Shown here: positions 7,899 through 17,162 of the stretch, piece by piece
Layout: the number at the start of each line of letters is the position of its first letter
Position numbering within the stretch: position 1 is the first letter of the stretch
Assembly: GCA_902577945.1 (NCBI GenBank)
Contig: CACHBB010000001.1
Coordinates: 173,344-206,655, forward strand
Source of the DNA: an uncultured Alphaproteobacteria bacterium
GTDB taxonomy: Bacteria; Pseudomonadota; Alphaproteobacteria; HIMB59; GCA-002718135
Reading direction: 5' to 3'
Length of the DNA: 33,312 nt
Program-made: the position numbers and the translations under genes
Notes under the pieces: generated by a model
The model's input: the letters and a program-made list of their open reading frames with translations, nothing else
What the model was told of the DNA's origin: nothing
The model's database searches: none

Positions 7899-8816
7899 TT
7901 AATAAAACTTGGTTAGATCAAGATCTTTATAGAGATGTGCAACTTCTTCCTCATATCCGTTAAACATTAATGTATTTCTTCTTTTAAATTCTCCTATTCG
8001 TCTTTCTGTTGATTGACTCCATCTAGGATGGTCGACGTTTGGATTTACATTGGCGTAAAAACCATATTCCCAAGGGGCTAATGTTTCCCAAGATGTTTCA
8101 GGTTGCTTATCTAAAAACCTAATTTCAACAATTGATTTTATTGATTTAAATCCATACTTCCAGGGAACAACTAGCCTAATAGGGGCGCCATTTTGATTAG
8201 GTATCTCGTGACCATACAAGCCAGTTGCTAATATTGTTAATGGATTCATTGCCTCATCCATACGAAGCCCTTCTCTATATGGCCAAATAATTGTTCGTTT
8301 TTGTTGTCCTGGCATTTCTTCTGGCCTGAATACTGTTACAAACTGAACATACTTTGCTGAACTTAGAGGCTCAGCCATTTTTATAAGTTCAGATAATTGA
8401 AAACCTTGCCAAGGAATAACCATGGACCATGCCTCAACACATCTTAATCTATATACCCTATCTTCTATTGTTACATTTGATAAAATCTTTTCTAGATCAT
8501 ATGTCTGAGGTTTTTTAACTAAACCATCTATTTTTATTGTCCACGGTCTAGGCTTAAAATTTCCAGAGTTTAAGTGAGGATGTTTTTTATGAGTGCCAAA
8601 TTCATAGAAATTATTATACGTTGTGATTTCTTCATAAGAATTAAGTTTATCACTCTCATTTAAATATTTATTATAGATTGAAGAATTATTATCATGATTA
8701 GCAAATGCTGATGTTGACACTGTAGCTAATAAGGCACTCGCTAATGAACCCTTAATGAATTTTCGTCTATTCAAATATGTTTTATATGGCGTGATTTCTG
8801 AACTTAAAATTTTCAT
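7899..8816 (-). CDS. msrP: Periplasmic protein-methionine-sulfoxide reductase, molybdenum subunit
   Basis: A 305-aa molybdopterin enzyme that repairs oxidised methionine in periplasmic proteins. The N-terminus has a Tat signal, NRRKFIKG (16-23), a hydrophobic run and a likely cut after STSAFA. The molybdenum-binding Cys is C126 in [10 protein letters not shown], followed by IPWQGF. The [17 protein letters not shown] stretch near the cofactor is conserved. Length is normal for the family. It is the first gene of a two-gene operon with msrQ and is divergent from the YejA-type gene, with 86 bp between the two starts that must hold both promoters. Confidence 0.92.
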   Translation of the reverse strand: MKILSSEITPYKTYLNRRKFIKGSLASALLATVSTSAFANHDNNSSIYNKYLNESDKLNSYEEITTYNNFYEFGTHKKHPHLNSGNFKPRPWTIKIDGLVKKPQTYDLEKILSNVTIEDRVYRLRCVEAWSMVIPWQGFQLSELIKMAEPLSSAKYVQFVTVFRPEEMPGQQKRTIIWPYREGLRMDEAMNPLTILATGLYGHEIPNQNGAPIRLVVPWKYGFKSIKSIVEIRFLDKQPETSWETLAPWEYGFYANVNPNVDHPRWSQSTERRIGEFKRRNTLMFNGYEEEVAHLYKDLDLTKFY

Positions 8817-8902
8817 ACTTTAAATATATATTAATAAATCTAAAATTGTAGTAATGTTAAGAACATCTTTATCAAATCCATTTAAATTGTTAGTGTAAAT
8901 CT

Positions 8903-10693
8903 ATGAAAAAACTTTGGGTCATACTATTTGGTGTTTTCTTGTTTTTGTTGCCTCTAAAAACAGCTTCAGCAGAAAAAGTTCACGGTATTGCTATGCATGG
9001 TATTCCAAAATATGGCAGTGATTTTAAACATTTAGATTATGTAAATCCAAATGCTCCAAAAGGAGGGACTGTAAAATTTGGATCATATGGTTCTTTTGAT
9101 AATTTAAATAGAGTTGCCTTTAAAGGATCTAAAGCAGCTGGTCTTGGCTATGTTAATGATACATTAATGAGAAGAGTCTGGGATGAAGCATTTTCTCTCT
9201 ATGGTTTAATAGCAGAGACTGTAGAATTACCTGAAGATAGATCTTCTATAACTTTTTATTTAAATCCAAATGCAACTTTTCATGATGGTTCATCAATAAC
9301 AATTGATGATGTTTTATTTAGTTTAGAAACATTTCAAACAAAAGGTACTCCAAATCAAAAAAAAACTTATGGGAAAGTTGTTAAGACTGAATTGATAGGA
9401 AATAATGGATTAAAAATGATTTTTGAAAACAATGAAGATAAAGAATTACCTCTTATTATTGCTGGTTTTCTACCTATCATTCCTAAAAAGTTTTATGAAA
9501 ATCTTGACGTTACAAAAACATTTTTAGATATACCTCTTGGTAGTGGTCCCTACCAAATTGATAGTCTCGACCCGGGACGTCAAATTAAATACAAACGTGT
9601 GGAAGATTACTGGGCAAAAGATTTGCCAGTAAATAAAGGTCTCTATAATTTTGATACAATCATTTATGATTATTACAAAGACTCAAATGTCTTGGTTGAA
9701 GCTTTTAAAGTTGGGGAATATGACTTTAGAAGAGAATACAATGTTAAACGTTGGTTATCAGAATATGATTTCAAAGCTGTCAAGAATGGTGACGTAATAC
9801 TTACAGAGATGAATAATGATAGACCAGTTGGAATGAATGGTCTCGTTTTAAATACTAGACGTGATATATTTAAAAATAGAAATGTTAGACTCGCTTTAAG
9901 TTATGCTTATGATCATGAGTGGATAAATAAAACAATATATCAAGATGCATATGTTAGAACAGATAGTTATTTTGATAATTCGCCACTAGCTTCTTCAGGC
10001 TTGCCATCAAAAGAGGAATTGGAATTATTGAATGTATGGAAAGATGAAATTCCATCAGAAGTATTTACAGAAACATTCACTCCACCAATTACTGATGGAA
10101 CTGGTAATGATCGTAAAAATTTATTGAAAGCAAAAGAGATACTAGAAAAAGAAGGATGGTTTGTTGAAAATGGCAAACTAATTAAAGAGGGAAAAGAATT
10201 CAAGTTTGAGTTTCTTATTGTTAGCCCATCTGATGAGAAAATTGCATTGGCATATCAAAGCAATTTAAAAAAACTTGGTATTACAATGGATGTAAGAACC
10301 GTTGATTCATCTCAGTATCAAGAACGACTTTTAAGTTATGATTTTGATATGATTAAAAGATACTGGGGGGTCAGCTTAAGCCCAGGAAATGAGCAACAAT
10401 TTTATTGGGGATCAGAAGTTGGTCAAAAAGATGGAAGTAGAAATTATCCAGGTATTAATAGTCTTGCAGTTGATGCAATGATTGAAAAACTAATCAATGC
10501 ATCAAATAGAGAGGAATTAACAACTGCAATTCATGCTCTTGATAGATTATTGTTATGGGGTCATTACGTAGTTCCACTTTATCATAGTAATAAAGACAGA
10601 ATTGCCTACTGGAATTTTTTTGAATATCCTGAACAAATACCACTTTATGGAATTGTAATTGAGTCCTGGTGGATTAATGAAAATAAACAATAA
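8903..10693 (+). CDS. Extracellular solute-binding protein, family 5 (YejA-like)
   Basis: A 596-aa periplasmic binding protein with a clear Sec signal peptide (KKLWVILFGVFLFLL, likely cut after KTASA, near residue 23). The mature start HGIAMHGIPKYG followed by YVNPNAPKGGT is the hallmark of the YejA/oligopeptide group of SBP_bac_5. These proteins deliver peptides or peptide-like compounds to ABC importers. No partner permease or ATPase of the YejBEF type occurs in this window, so it is either encoded away from its transporter or shares one. It is too long and too unlike the CUT1 family to serve the transporter at 1648-4623. The start is ATG 8903, with no strong ribosome binding site. Confidence 0.86.
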   Translation: MKKLWVILFGVFLFLLPLKTASAEKVHGIAMHGIPKYGSDFKHLDYVNPNAPKGGTVKFGSYGSFDNLNRVAFKGSKAAGLGYVNDTLMRRVWDEAFSLYGLIAETVELPEDRSSITFYLNPNATFHDGSSITIDDVLFSLETFQTKGTPNQKKTYGKVVKTELIGNNGLKMIFENNEDKELPLIIAGFLPIIPKKFYENLDVTKTFLDIPLGSGPYQIDSLDPGRQIKYKRVEDYWAKDLPVNKGLYNFDTIIYDYYKDSNVLVEAFKVGEYDFRREYNVKRWLSEYDFKAVKNGDVILTEMNNDRPVGMNGLVLNTRRDIFKNRNVRLALSYAYDHEWINKTIYQDAYVRTDSYFDNSPLASSGLPSKEELELLNVWKDEIPSEVFTETFTPPITDGTGNDRKNLLKAKEILEKEGWFVENGKLIKEGKEFKFEFLIVSPSDEKIALAYQSNLKKLGITMDVRTVDSSQYQERLLSYDFDMIKRYWGVSLSPGNEQQFYWGSEVGQKDGSRNYPGINSLAVDAMIEKLINASNREELTTAIHALDRLLLWGHYVVPLYHSNKDRIAYWNFFEYPEQIPLYGIVIESWWINENKQ

Positions 10694-10708
10694 GTAATTA
10701 TTTAATTT

Positions 10709-11593
10709 ATGAGTCATACTAGAGCAAATATTCTGATGCTTATTGCTTCTCTGATTTGGGGAACGGCATTTGTAAGCCAGACAACTGGTATGGGCGCTAT
10801 TGGGCCTTTTACATTTAGCTTTGGAAGATTTTTTTTTGCTTTACTAACAGTTTTACCGTTTGCCATCTATCTAGAAAGAAAAAATGTATTTGAAATATTA
10901 AATGATAGAAAAAGAATTTATCTATGTTTAGCAACAGGATTTTTTTTGTTTGGTGGTATGGGTCTGCAGCAATATGCATTACAAAAATCATTAATTTCTA
11001 ATGCAGCTTTTTTAAGCACACTCTATGTTCCATTTGTTGGAATTATTTCCAGATTTATAATTAAAAAACAAGTGCATTGGATTATCTGGATTGCGATTTT
11101 ACTTTGTTTATATGGATCATATCTTTTATCATCCAATCAATCAGTTGAAATTCAACAATCAGACTCACTTCTATTTATTGCTGCTTTATTTTTCGCCTTA
11201 CATATTATTTGTATTGATATATTTATGAAGGAACTTAACAGTCCTTTTTTATTTGGAAGCATTCAGTATTTTATTGTTTTTGTTTTATCTATGATTTTGG
11301 CATTCATATGGGAAGAGCCAAAGCTCTCAAATATGCAAATTGAATGGTTCGAAATTTTATACACTGGTATTTTTTCTGCTGGAGTTGGTTATACGCTCCA
11401 AATTATTGCTCAACATAAAGCGAACCCTGCACCTGCTGCTATTATATTGTCTATGGAATCAGTATTTGCAGCAATAGCGGGTTGGATATTGTTAAATCAA
11501 ATTTTAGACACACAAAAAATACTTGGATGTCTTGCAATATTTGTTGGAGTGATTATAGTACAATTAGTACCAATAATAATAAAACAAAGATGA
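10709..11593 (+). CDS. EamA/DMT-family membrane transporter
   Basis: A 294-aa protein with about ten transmembrane segments in two EamA repeats. The first helix, ANILMLIASLIWGTAFVSQ, and the later IILSMESVFAAIAGWI are classic DMT motifs. It starts 15 nt after the YejA-type gene. Its TGA overlaps the ATG of the adenosine-kinase-like gene in an ATGA, so the two are translationally coupled. That linkage suggests a nucleoside- or purine-related cargo, but this is inference; substrate cannot be read from DMT sequences. Confidence 0.82.
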   Translation: MSHTRANILMLIASLIWGTAFVSQTTGMGAIGPFTFSFGRFFFALLTVLPFAIYLERKNVFEILNDRKRIYLCLATGFFLFGGMGLQQYALQKSLISNAAFLSTLYVPFVGIISRFIIKKQVHWIIWIAILLCLYGSYLLSSNQSVEIQQSDSLLFIAALFFALHIICIDIFMKELNSPFLFGSIQYFIVFVLSMILAFIWEEPKLSNMQIEWFEILYTGIFSAGVGYTLQIIAQHKANPAPAAIILSMESVFAAIAGWILLNQILDTQKILGCLAIFVGVIIVQLVPIIIKQR

Positions 11594-12564
11594 GTGAAAA
11601 ACTAGATGTTGTAGGAATTGGAAATGCAATGGTAGATGCTATCATTCCATCTAATCAAGCAGAAATTGAGAAACATAAAATTAATAGAGATTCAATGAAT
11701 CTTATTGATGAAAGTTTAAAAAATAATTTACATGAAAGTTATTCTATTAGAGAAATGGCAGGCGGTGGCTCTCTTGGTAATTCTATGTTTGGTATTACCT
11801 CATTTGGTGGCAATGGAAGTTTTATTGGTAAGATAAAGAATGATGAAGTTGGAATTTTTCTTCAAAAAGATATGGTTAGAGAAGGCTTACAATTTCCTCT
11901 AGGTTTTACTTCGCCAGATATTTCTACAGGATGCTGCACAATCTTTGTTGAGGAAGATGGAACAAGAACAATGTGTACATTTTTAGGTGCAGGAACTTTA
12001 ATCGGACCAGATGATATTAATGACCAACACATAAAAAATCATAAAATAGCTTATTTAGAAGGTTATTTATGGGATAATGAAAATGCAAAAAAAGCTATGA
12101 AAAAAATGGTTGATATTTGTAAAGCAGATAATCAACAAATTGCTTTTACATTGTCAGATTTATTTTGTGTTGATAGGCATAGAGATTCTTTCAAAGAATT
12201 AATTGAGAATGATGTTGATATTCTTTTTGCTAACGAAGATGAAATTAAAGCTCAATCTGAAGAATCAAGTTTTGATAGTGCTATTGAATATGCAAAATCA
12301 TTAAAAATGACTGTTGCTATAACTAGAGCAGAAAAGGGCTCAGTTATTGTAGAAAAGGATAATGTAATTGAGATTAATCCAATTCATGTAGACAAAGTTG
12401 TTGATACAACAGGGGCGGGCGATCTTTATGCAGCTGGGTTGTTGTTTGGTATTGCCAAGGGAAAAGATGTTTCTACTTGTGGAAATTATGCCAGTGTTGC
12501 TGCTGCAGAAATAATTTCACATTATGGCGCAAGACCCTTAGTGAAATTATCTAATTTAATTTAG
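11590..12564 (+). CDS. PfkB-family kinase, probable adenosine kinase
   Basis: A 324-aa sugar/nucleoside kinase. The N-terminal VVGIGNAMVDAII and the GGGSLGNSMFGI motif (58-69) are the first PfkB signature, and DTTGAGD (272-278) is the second, with catalytic base D278 and the anion hole. It resembles the group annotated as adenosine kinase in alphaproteobacteria (ATP + adenosine to AMP + ADP); other PfkB substrates such as sugars are possible. An upstream in-frame ATG at 11482 would add 36 residues inside the EamA gene. ATG 11590 matches the family N-terminus and gives a 4-nt overlap, so it is chosen. The 3' end overlaps the adenosine deaminase gene by 14 nt on the other strand, putting two adenosine-using enzymes side by side. 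Confidence 0.82.
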   Translation: MSEKLDVVGIGNAMVDAIIPSNQAEIEKHKINRDSMNLIDESLKNNLHESYSIREMAGGGSLGNSMFGITSFGGNGSFIGKIKNDEVGIFLQKDMVREGLQFPLGFTSPDISTGCCTIFVEEDGTRTMCTFLGAGTLIGPDDINDQHIKNHKIAYLEGYLWDNENAKKAMKKMVDICKADNQQIAFTLSDLFCVDRHRDSFKELIENDVDILFANEDEIKAQSEESSFDSAIEYAKSLKMTVAITRAEKGSVIVEKDNVIEINPIHVDKVVDTTGAGDLYAAGLLFGIAKGKDVSTCGNYASVAAAEIISHYGARPLVKLSNLI

Positions 12565-13531
12565 CTAATAACTTATTTTTATTTTCTTCATCACAAAAAG
12601 AATATTTTATTGCATTATGAGTAAGTGAGTTTAATTCGTTTTCATTTAAACCCAAATCTTCCATAACCTTATATTCTCCTTGAATAGTTGCATTAAAAAA
12701 AGGAGGGTCATCAGAATTAACTGTAACTTTTACTCCTTGGTCAAATAAACTTTTAACTGGATGACTTTTATAATCCTCATAAATCTTCGTTGCTATATTA
12801 CTTGTGGGACATGTTTCTAAAATAATATCTTTATCAATAATTTCTTTTACTAAATTAGGATCTTCAATTGATCGAACTCCATGTCCTAATCTTGTTGGGT
12901 GTAATAAATTAATAGCATTTCTAATATTCTCTGGACCATCCCACTCACCTGCATGAACAGTAATCGGAAATTTCTCATTTTTTAACATATCAAAAGTCTC
13001 AGTAAATAAATGTGGTGGAAAATTTAGTTCATCGCCGGCTAGACCAAAACCAACTAAACATGGGTGTGGGTTTTCCAATACTTCTTTTGCTGTACTTTGA
13101 ACAGACTCTGGTCCTAAATGTCTAATGCCATTCATTATGTATTTAGATACAATTCCAAAATCTTCTTCAGCTGTTTTGGATGCTTCATGAACACCCTCAA
13201 TAAAAGAGTCATATGTCATACCTTTAGCTTTTGCATGTGTTGAAGATATCATTGCCTCAACATAAATAACATTGTTGGCAGCACACTCTTTTAAATAAGC
13301 ATATGTTAATTCATAATAATCTTCAGGCGTATGAATAACAGAGGTCACAATGTCATATTTTTTTATAAAATCATAAAAATCATCCCACTGATAAGCATAT
13401 TTTGAGCCAAAAAAATCGTCCGGTATTTGATGATTATTTCGTTTTGCAAATCTTCTACAAATATCAGGTGTTATTGTTGCTTCTAAATGAACATGAATCT
13501 CAGCTTTGTTTACAGAATTAAAAATATTCAT
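12551..13531 (-). CDS. add: Adenosine deaminase
   Basis: A 326-aa zinc hydrolase that converts adenosine to inosine and ammonia in the cytoplasm. Zinc ligands are H13 and H15 (HVHLEA), H193 (VHAGE) and D274. The catalytic Glu is E196, with the conserved LGHG H217, TCPTSN and NSDDPPFF. Adenine deaminases of the same fold are the nearest alternative. It is convergent with the adenosine-kinase-like gene (14-nt overlap) and divergent from the M48 protease gene, with about 29 bp between starts. The two adenosine-consuming enzymes would compete for substrate: one salvages to AMP, the other feeds inosine towards PunA. Confidence 0.87.
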   Translation of the reverse strand: MNIFNSVNKAEIHVHLEATITPDICRRFAKRNNHQIPDDFFGSKYAYQWDDFYDFIKKYDIVTSVIHTPEDYYELTYAYLKECAANNVIYVEAMISSTHAKAKGMTYDSFIEGVHEASKTAEEDFGIVSKYIMNGIRHLGPESVQSTAKEVLENPHPCLVGFGLAGDELNFPPHLFTETFDMLKNEKFPITVHAGEWDGPENIRNAINLLHPTRLGHGVRSIEDPNLVKEIIDKDIILETCPTSNIATKIYEDYKSHPVKSLFDQGVKVTVNSDDPPFFNATIQGEYKVMEDLGLNENELNSLTHNAIKYSFCDEENKNKLLAKLN

Positions 13532-13560
13532 ATAATATGATTTACTTATATAATAATATT

Positions 13561-14478
13561 ATGAAAACAGAAATAAATAGAAGAAAGTTTATTGTTGGCG
13601 CTTCTTGCTCTTTATGTGGATCTTTGATTTTACCTTCTTGTACACAAGTTCCACTTACAAATAGAAGCCAATTAAATCTATACGATAACAATTTACCAAT
13701 TGTTATTTTTCAGGGAAGTGTAGGTGGAATTCCAATTCCTAAAGTGTATGCAAATGAGAAATCACTTAACCAAGAGATTGATAAGGTATATGGAAAATTT
13801 TTAACAAAAGCAAAAGAGGACAATGTACTTTTAGATAATACAGTTGAGTCAAAAAAAATAGAAACGATAGGTAAGGAAATTTATAGTTCTCTTGATAAAT
13901 ACTATATAAACAAAAAAGAAAAAAATCCTGTAGAAGGATTTAATTGGCAATTTGCACTTATTGAATCAGAAACTAAAAATGCTTGGTGTATGCCGGGTGG
14001 TAAAATTGCTTTTTATACAGGCATACTTCCTGTTTGTAAGAATGATGATGGAATAGCTGCAGTCATGGGCCATGAAATCGCGCATGCTTTTGCAAGACAT
14101 ACTGTAGAAAAGTTAACACAGTCATCAATGATACAAATGGCAACTTTGGGAATATCAAATAGCAGATATGCTGAACTTCTTAATAAGTCCTTTAAAGTTG
14201 GGAATGTAGGGGGCAATGTTTACAATTCTGTTGTGAAATATGGAATTTTTCTACCATTTAGTAGAAGAATGGAAAGTGAAGCTGATTATCTGGGAATGGG
14301 ATTTATGAATCTTGCAGGATTTGACATTAAAGAGCCTGCTAAACTATGGCAAAGAATGATGGCAGACCAAGAGGGAAGAATGCCTGAATTTATGGGATCA
14401 CATCCAAGCCCTGATAATAGATCTAAAAAGTTTCTTGAATGGGAAAGTGAAATTTTAGATAAATTTCCCCAAGTTTAA
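13561..14478 (+). CDS. M48-family zinc metallopeptidase, lipoprotein or Tat substrate
   Basis: A 305-aa protease. The zinc motif HEIAH is at residues 171-175 and the third ligand is probably E238 in RRMESEADYLG. The N-terminus has a twin-arginine-like NRRKFIVG, a hydrophobic stretch, then LPSC with Cys27 as a plausible lipidated residue, so it is likely exported and membrane-anchored on the periplasmic side. The family (BepA/LoiP-like) acts in outer-membrane protein quality control. An in-frame ATG at 13537 would add eight residues and crowd the divergent add start; ATG 13561 begins at the signal peptide and is preferred. The upstream gap is only about 29 bp and must hold both divergent promoters. 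Confidence 0.85.
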   Translation: MKTEINRRKFIVGASCSLCGSLILPSCTQVPLTNRSQLNLYDNNLPIVIFQGSVGGIPIPKVYANEKSLNQEIDKVYGKFLTKAKEDNVLLDNTVESKKIETIGKEIYSSLDKYYINKKEKNPVEGFNWQFALIESETKNAWCMPGGKIAFYTGILPVCKNDDGIAAVMGHEIAHAFARHTVEKLTQSSMIQMATLGISNSRYAELLNKSFKVGNVGGNVYNSVVKYGIFLPFSRRMESEADYLGMGFMNLAGFDIKEPAKLWQRMMADQEGRMPEFMGSHPSPDNRSKKFLEWESEILDKFPQV

Positions 14479-14499
14479 TTTTAGTGTAATAGGTATTTT

Positions 14500-15546
14500 A
14501 TGATTGCTGTTGAAGTTAAAGATCTTAATCACTCTATTAATAATAAAAAAATTTTAAATAATATTAATTTTAATCTCAGTAAAGATAGTATCTCTTGTAT
14601 TTTGGGACCGTCAGGTAGTGGAAAAACTACTTTATTGAAGCTCATAGCAGGTCTTGAAAAAGTACAGGCAGGTAAAATTATTATTAATGGTCAAGAAGTA
14701 AGTAGTACTGCAAAACACTTGCCTACAGAAAAAAGAAAAATTGGTTTTTTATTTCAAGATTACGCTTTATTCCCACATTTGACAGTAAAAGAAAATTTGA
14801 GATTTCCAACTAATTCAAAAAATTCAACTAATAATGTTGATGAAATTATTGAATTAATTAAATTACCAAATTCACTAGATAAATACCCACACGAGTTAAG
14901 TGGTGGTGAACAACAAAGAGTTGCTCTTGCACGATCTATAATTTCACAACCCGATTTACTTTTATTAGATGAGCCTTTTTCAAGTTTGGATTTAAGCCTT
15001 CGAGAAGAGGTGAGAGATGATACGTTGCATCTTTTACAAAAATCAAATGTATCTGTAATTATAGTCACTCATGATCCTTTCGAAGCAATGTTTATCTCAA
15101 ATCATATAAATATTTTTGATAAATCAGGTTCGATTGTACAGTCAGGAACTCCAAATGATCTCTATAACAATCCAAAAAATTCATATGTTACAGGTTTTTT
15201 TGGTGAAACAAATAAATTTGAAGGTGTTGTTAAAGAATCTCACATTAACACACCGGTTGGGAAAATTAAGACACCTGGAAATTTAGAAGGTGAAAAAGTT
15301 GTAGTACACATAAGACCTCAAGGTATAAAACTCAACAAACAGCCAACACCGGTTAATGGAATTAAGGGAACCGTTATGGCATCAAAATTAATGGGGTCAT
15401 TTAGTTTTATCCATTTATCTGTGTTAGATAATAATAATGAAGTTGTTCATGTTCATAGCCACATGCCTGCTGACTTTAATCCAAAACAATCGTCTGCAGT
15501 GGAAATAGAAATTGATAATGATCAGGCTTACATATTTAAGAATTAA
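14500..15546 (+). CDS. fbpC: Iron(III) ABC transporter ATP-binding protein
   Basis: A 348-aa ATPase. Walker A GPSGSGKTT (36-44), Q-loop Q86, signature LSGGE (133-137), Walker B LLLLDEP (153-159) and switch H191 are all present; the LSGGEQQR form is typical of the FbpC/PotA group. A TOBE domain follows (RPQGIKL near residues 270-276). It lies 21 nt after the M48 gene on the same strand and 3 nt from the end of fbpB on the opposite strand. The ATPase is thus separated in orientation from its presumed permease and binding protein, an unusual tail-to-tail split. Spermidine or molybdate systems are possible alternatives, but the neighbours argue for iron. Confidence 0.83.
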   Translation: MIAVEVKDLNHSINNKKILNNINFNLSKDSISCILGPSGSGKTTLLKLIAGLEKVQAGKIIINGQEVSSTAKHLPTEKRKIGFLFQDYALFPHLTVKENLRFPTNSKNSTNNVDEIIELIKLPNSLDKYPHELSGGEQQRVALARSIISQPDLLLLDEPFSSLDLSLREEVRDDTLHLLQKSNVSVIIVTHDPFEAMFISNHINIFDKSGSIVQSGTPNDLYNNPKNSYVTGFFGETNKFEGVVKESHINTPVGKIKTPGNLEGEKVVVHIRPQGIKLNKQPTPVNGIKGTVMASKLMGSFSFIHLSVLDNNNEVVHVHSHMPADFNPKQSSAVEIEIDNDQAYIFKN

Positions 15547-15549
15547 GTT

Positions 15550-17145
15550 TTAATTTTTTATTGATTTAGTAATTGTTCTGTTAAGAAAAATTACCGGTCC
15601 TAATCCAGCAACAACAATAATTAGAGCTGCAAATGCTGACTCCTCCAACATTTCATCAGAGGCATATTGATAAACATAAGTTGCTAGTGTCTCAAAATTA
15701 AATGGTCTTAATAAAAGAGTTATTGGAAGTTCTTTTAAGATGTCTACAAAAACTAATATTCCTCCAACTAATAAATTTGTATACAGCAAGGGTAATATAA
15801 TTTTTCTTATACTTTTGAAAAAACTAACTCCCATTGTTCTTGATGCATCTAATAAGTTTGGATGAATTCTTGAAATACCTGATGTAATGGCTCCATTACC
15901 AACAGCTAAAAATCTTATACTATACGCAAATAATAAAATTATAAATCCACCAACAGCATAACTCATACCAAAATAAATTAAATCATTAAGCCACCCAACA
16001 AATACCACTATTCCAACAGCAAGAATTGTTCCTGGAAACGCATAACCAGAAGAAGCAAAAAATATTAAAATTTTTTGGAAATTATTTGATTTATATGCTC
16101 CAACTATAATCATTAATAAGGAGAGCAACATAATGAATGATGAAGAAATAAATGCTAAGGATATACTTGAAAGTGTTATTTGAAAAATTTCAATAAAATT
16201 TATTATAGAATAACCTTTAATTACAAAATTCACTAAAATTGAAACAGGTATTATAAAACCAAGACTTAGAGGTATTAGGCAAATTAAAAACAATAAAGAA
16301 TTTTTAACACCAGAAACTGTTTGGGTTGGTGTATAAGATGCACCACTGTACTTTTCATGAAATTTTCTGCTACGCCTACCCAAATACTCTAAAGTTAAAA
16401 GTACTATAACAATCATAAATAAAATACTAGAAATCTGTGATGCGCCAGATAGACTATTCATTCCTAGCCAAACATTAAATACACCTAAGGTTAATGTTTC
16501 AATTGCAAAATAATCAACTGTCCCAAAATCAGAAATTGTTTCCATTAGTACTAAGGCCAAACCAGCAATTATACCTGGACGACCAAATGGAATAGCAACA
16601 TTAAAGAAGGAATTCCTTCCGTAAATAGAACTGGTTTGAAAAAAAGATATAGGTGTCGTTATAAATGATGCTCTAGTCATTAAATATATGTATGGATACA
16701 ATACAGAAGACATTACCAAAATTGCACCTCCCATTGATCGCACATTTGGAAACCAATAATCTTTCGAGCTCGTCCAACCAAATATGTCTCTTAACAATGA
16801 TTGAAGAGGGCCAGCATATTCAAAAAAGTCGGTATAAGTATAAGCAATAATATAAGCTGGGACAGCAGCTGGTAATAATAACATCCATTCAAAAAAATTT
16901 TTCCCAAAAAAATTATATCTTGTCACTATCCAAGCAGTAGTCAAACCAAAGACTAAACTTAATCCTCCAACACCAAACATTAGAATTATTGTATTGGTGA
17001 GATATCTGGGCAAAACGGTAGAAAATAGATGTGGCCATAGTGATGTATCGCCTAAGATCGCGTAATAAAATATTGAAAAAATAGGGGCGATAATTACTAA
17101 AGCAATTATCGCCACAGAATTGGACCATAAATTAAAATTTATCAA
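15550..17145 (-). CDS. fbpB: Iron(III) ABC transporter permease
   Basis: A 531-aa inner-membrane protein made of two fused permease halves, each with about six membrane segments, as in FbpB/SfuB. The first EAA-like loop is near TSSIYGRNSFFNVAIPFGRP (about residues 172-191) and the second near LDASRTMGVSFFKSIRKI (about 433-450). It moves ferric iron delivered by FbpA across the inner membrane. It starts 17 nt after fbpA in the same operon. Its stop lies 3 nt from the stop of fbpC on the other strand, leaving no room for a dedicated terminator between them. Confidence 0.88.
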   Translation of the reverse strand: MINFNLWSNSVAIIALVIIAPIFSIFYYAILGDTSLWPHLFSTVLPRYLTNTIILMFGVGGLSLVFGLTTAWIVTRYNFFGKNFFEWMLLLPAAVPAYIIAYTYTDFFEYAGPLQSLLRDIFGWTSSKDYWFPNVRSMGGAILVMSSVLYPYIYLMTRASFITTPISFFQTSSIYGRNSFFNVAIPFGRPGIIAGLALVLMETISDFGTVDYFAIETLTLGVFNVWLGMNSLSGASQISSILFMIVIVLLTLEYLGRRSRKFHEKYSGASYTPTQTVSGVKNSLLFLICLIPLSLGFIIPVSILVNFVIKGYSIINFIEIFQITLSSISLAFISSSFIMLLSLLMIIVGAYKSNNFQKILIFFASSGYAFPGTILAVGIVVFVGWLNDLIYFGMSYAVGGFIILLFAYSIRFLAVGNGAITSGISRIHPNLLDASRTMGVSFFKSIRKIILPLLYTNLLVGGILVFVDILKELPITLLLRPFNFETLATYVYQYASDEMLEESAFAALIIVVAGLGPVIFLNRTITKSIKN

Positions 17146-17162
17146 AACAGTTAACCTATAAT

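Noticed and set aside
11482..11589. 36-residue N-terminal extension of the PfkB protein
   Set aside because: It lies within the EamA gene in another frame and has no PfkB resemblance; ATG 11590 matches the family start.
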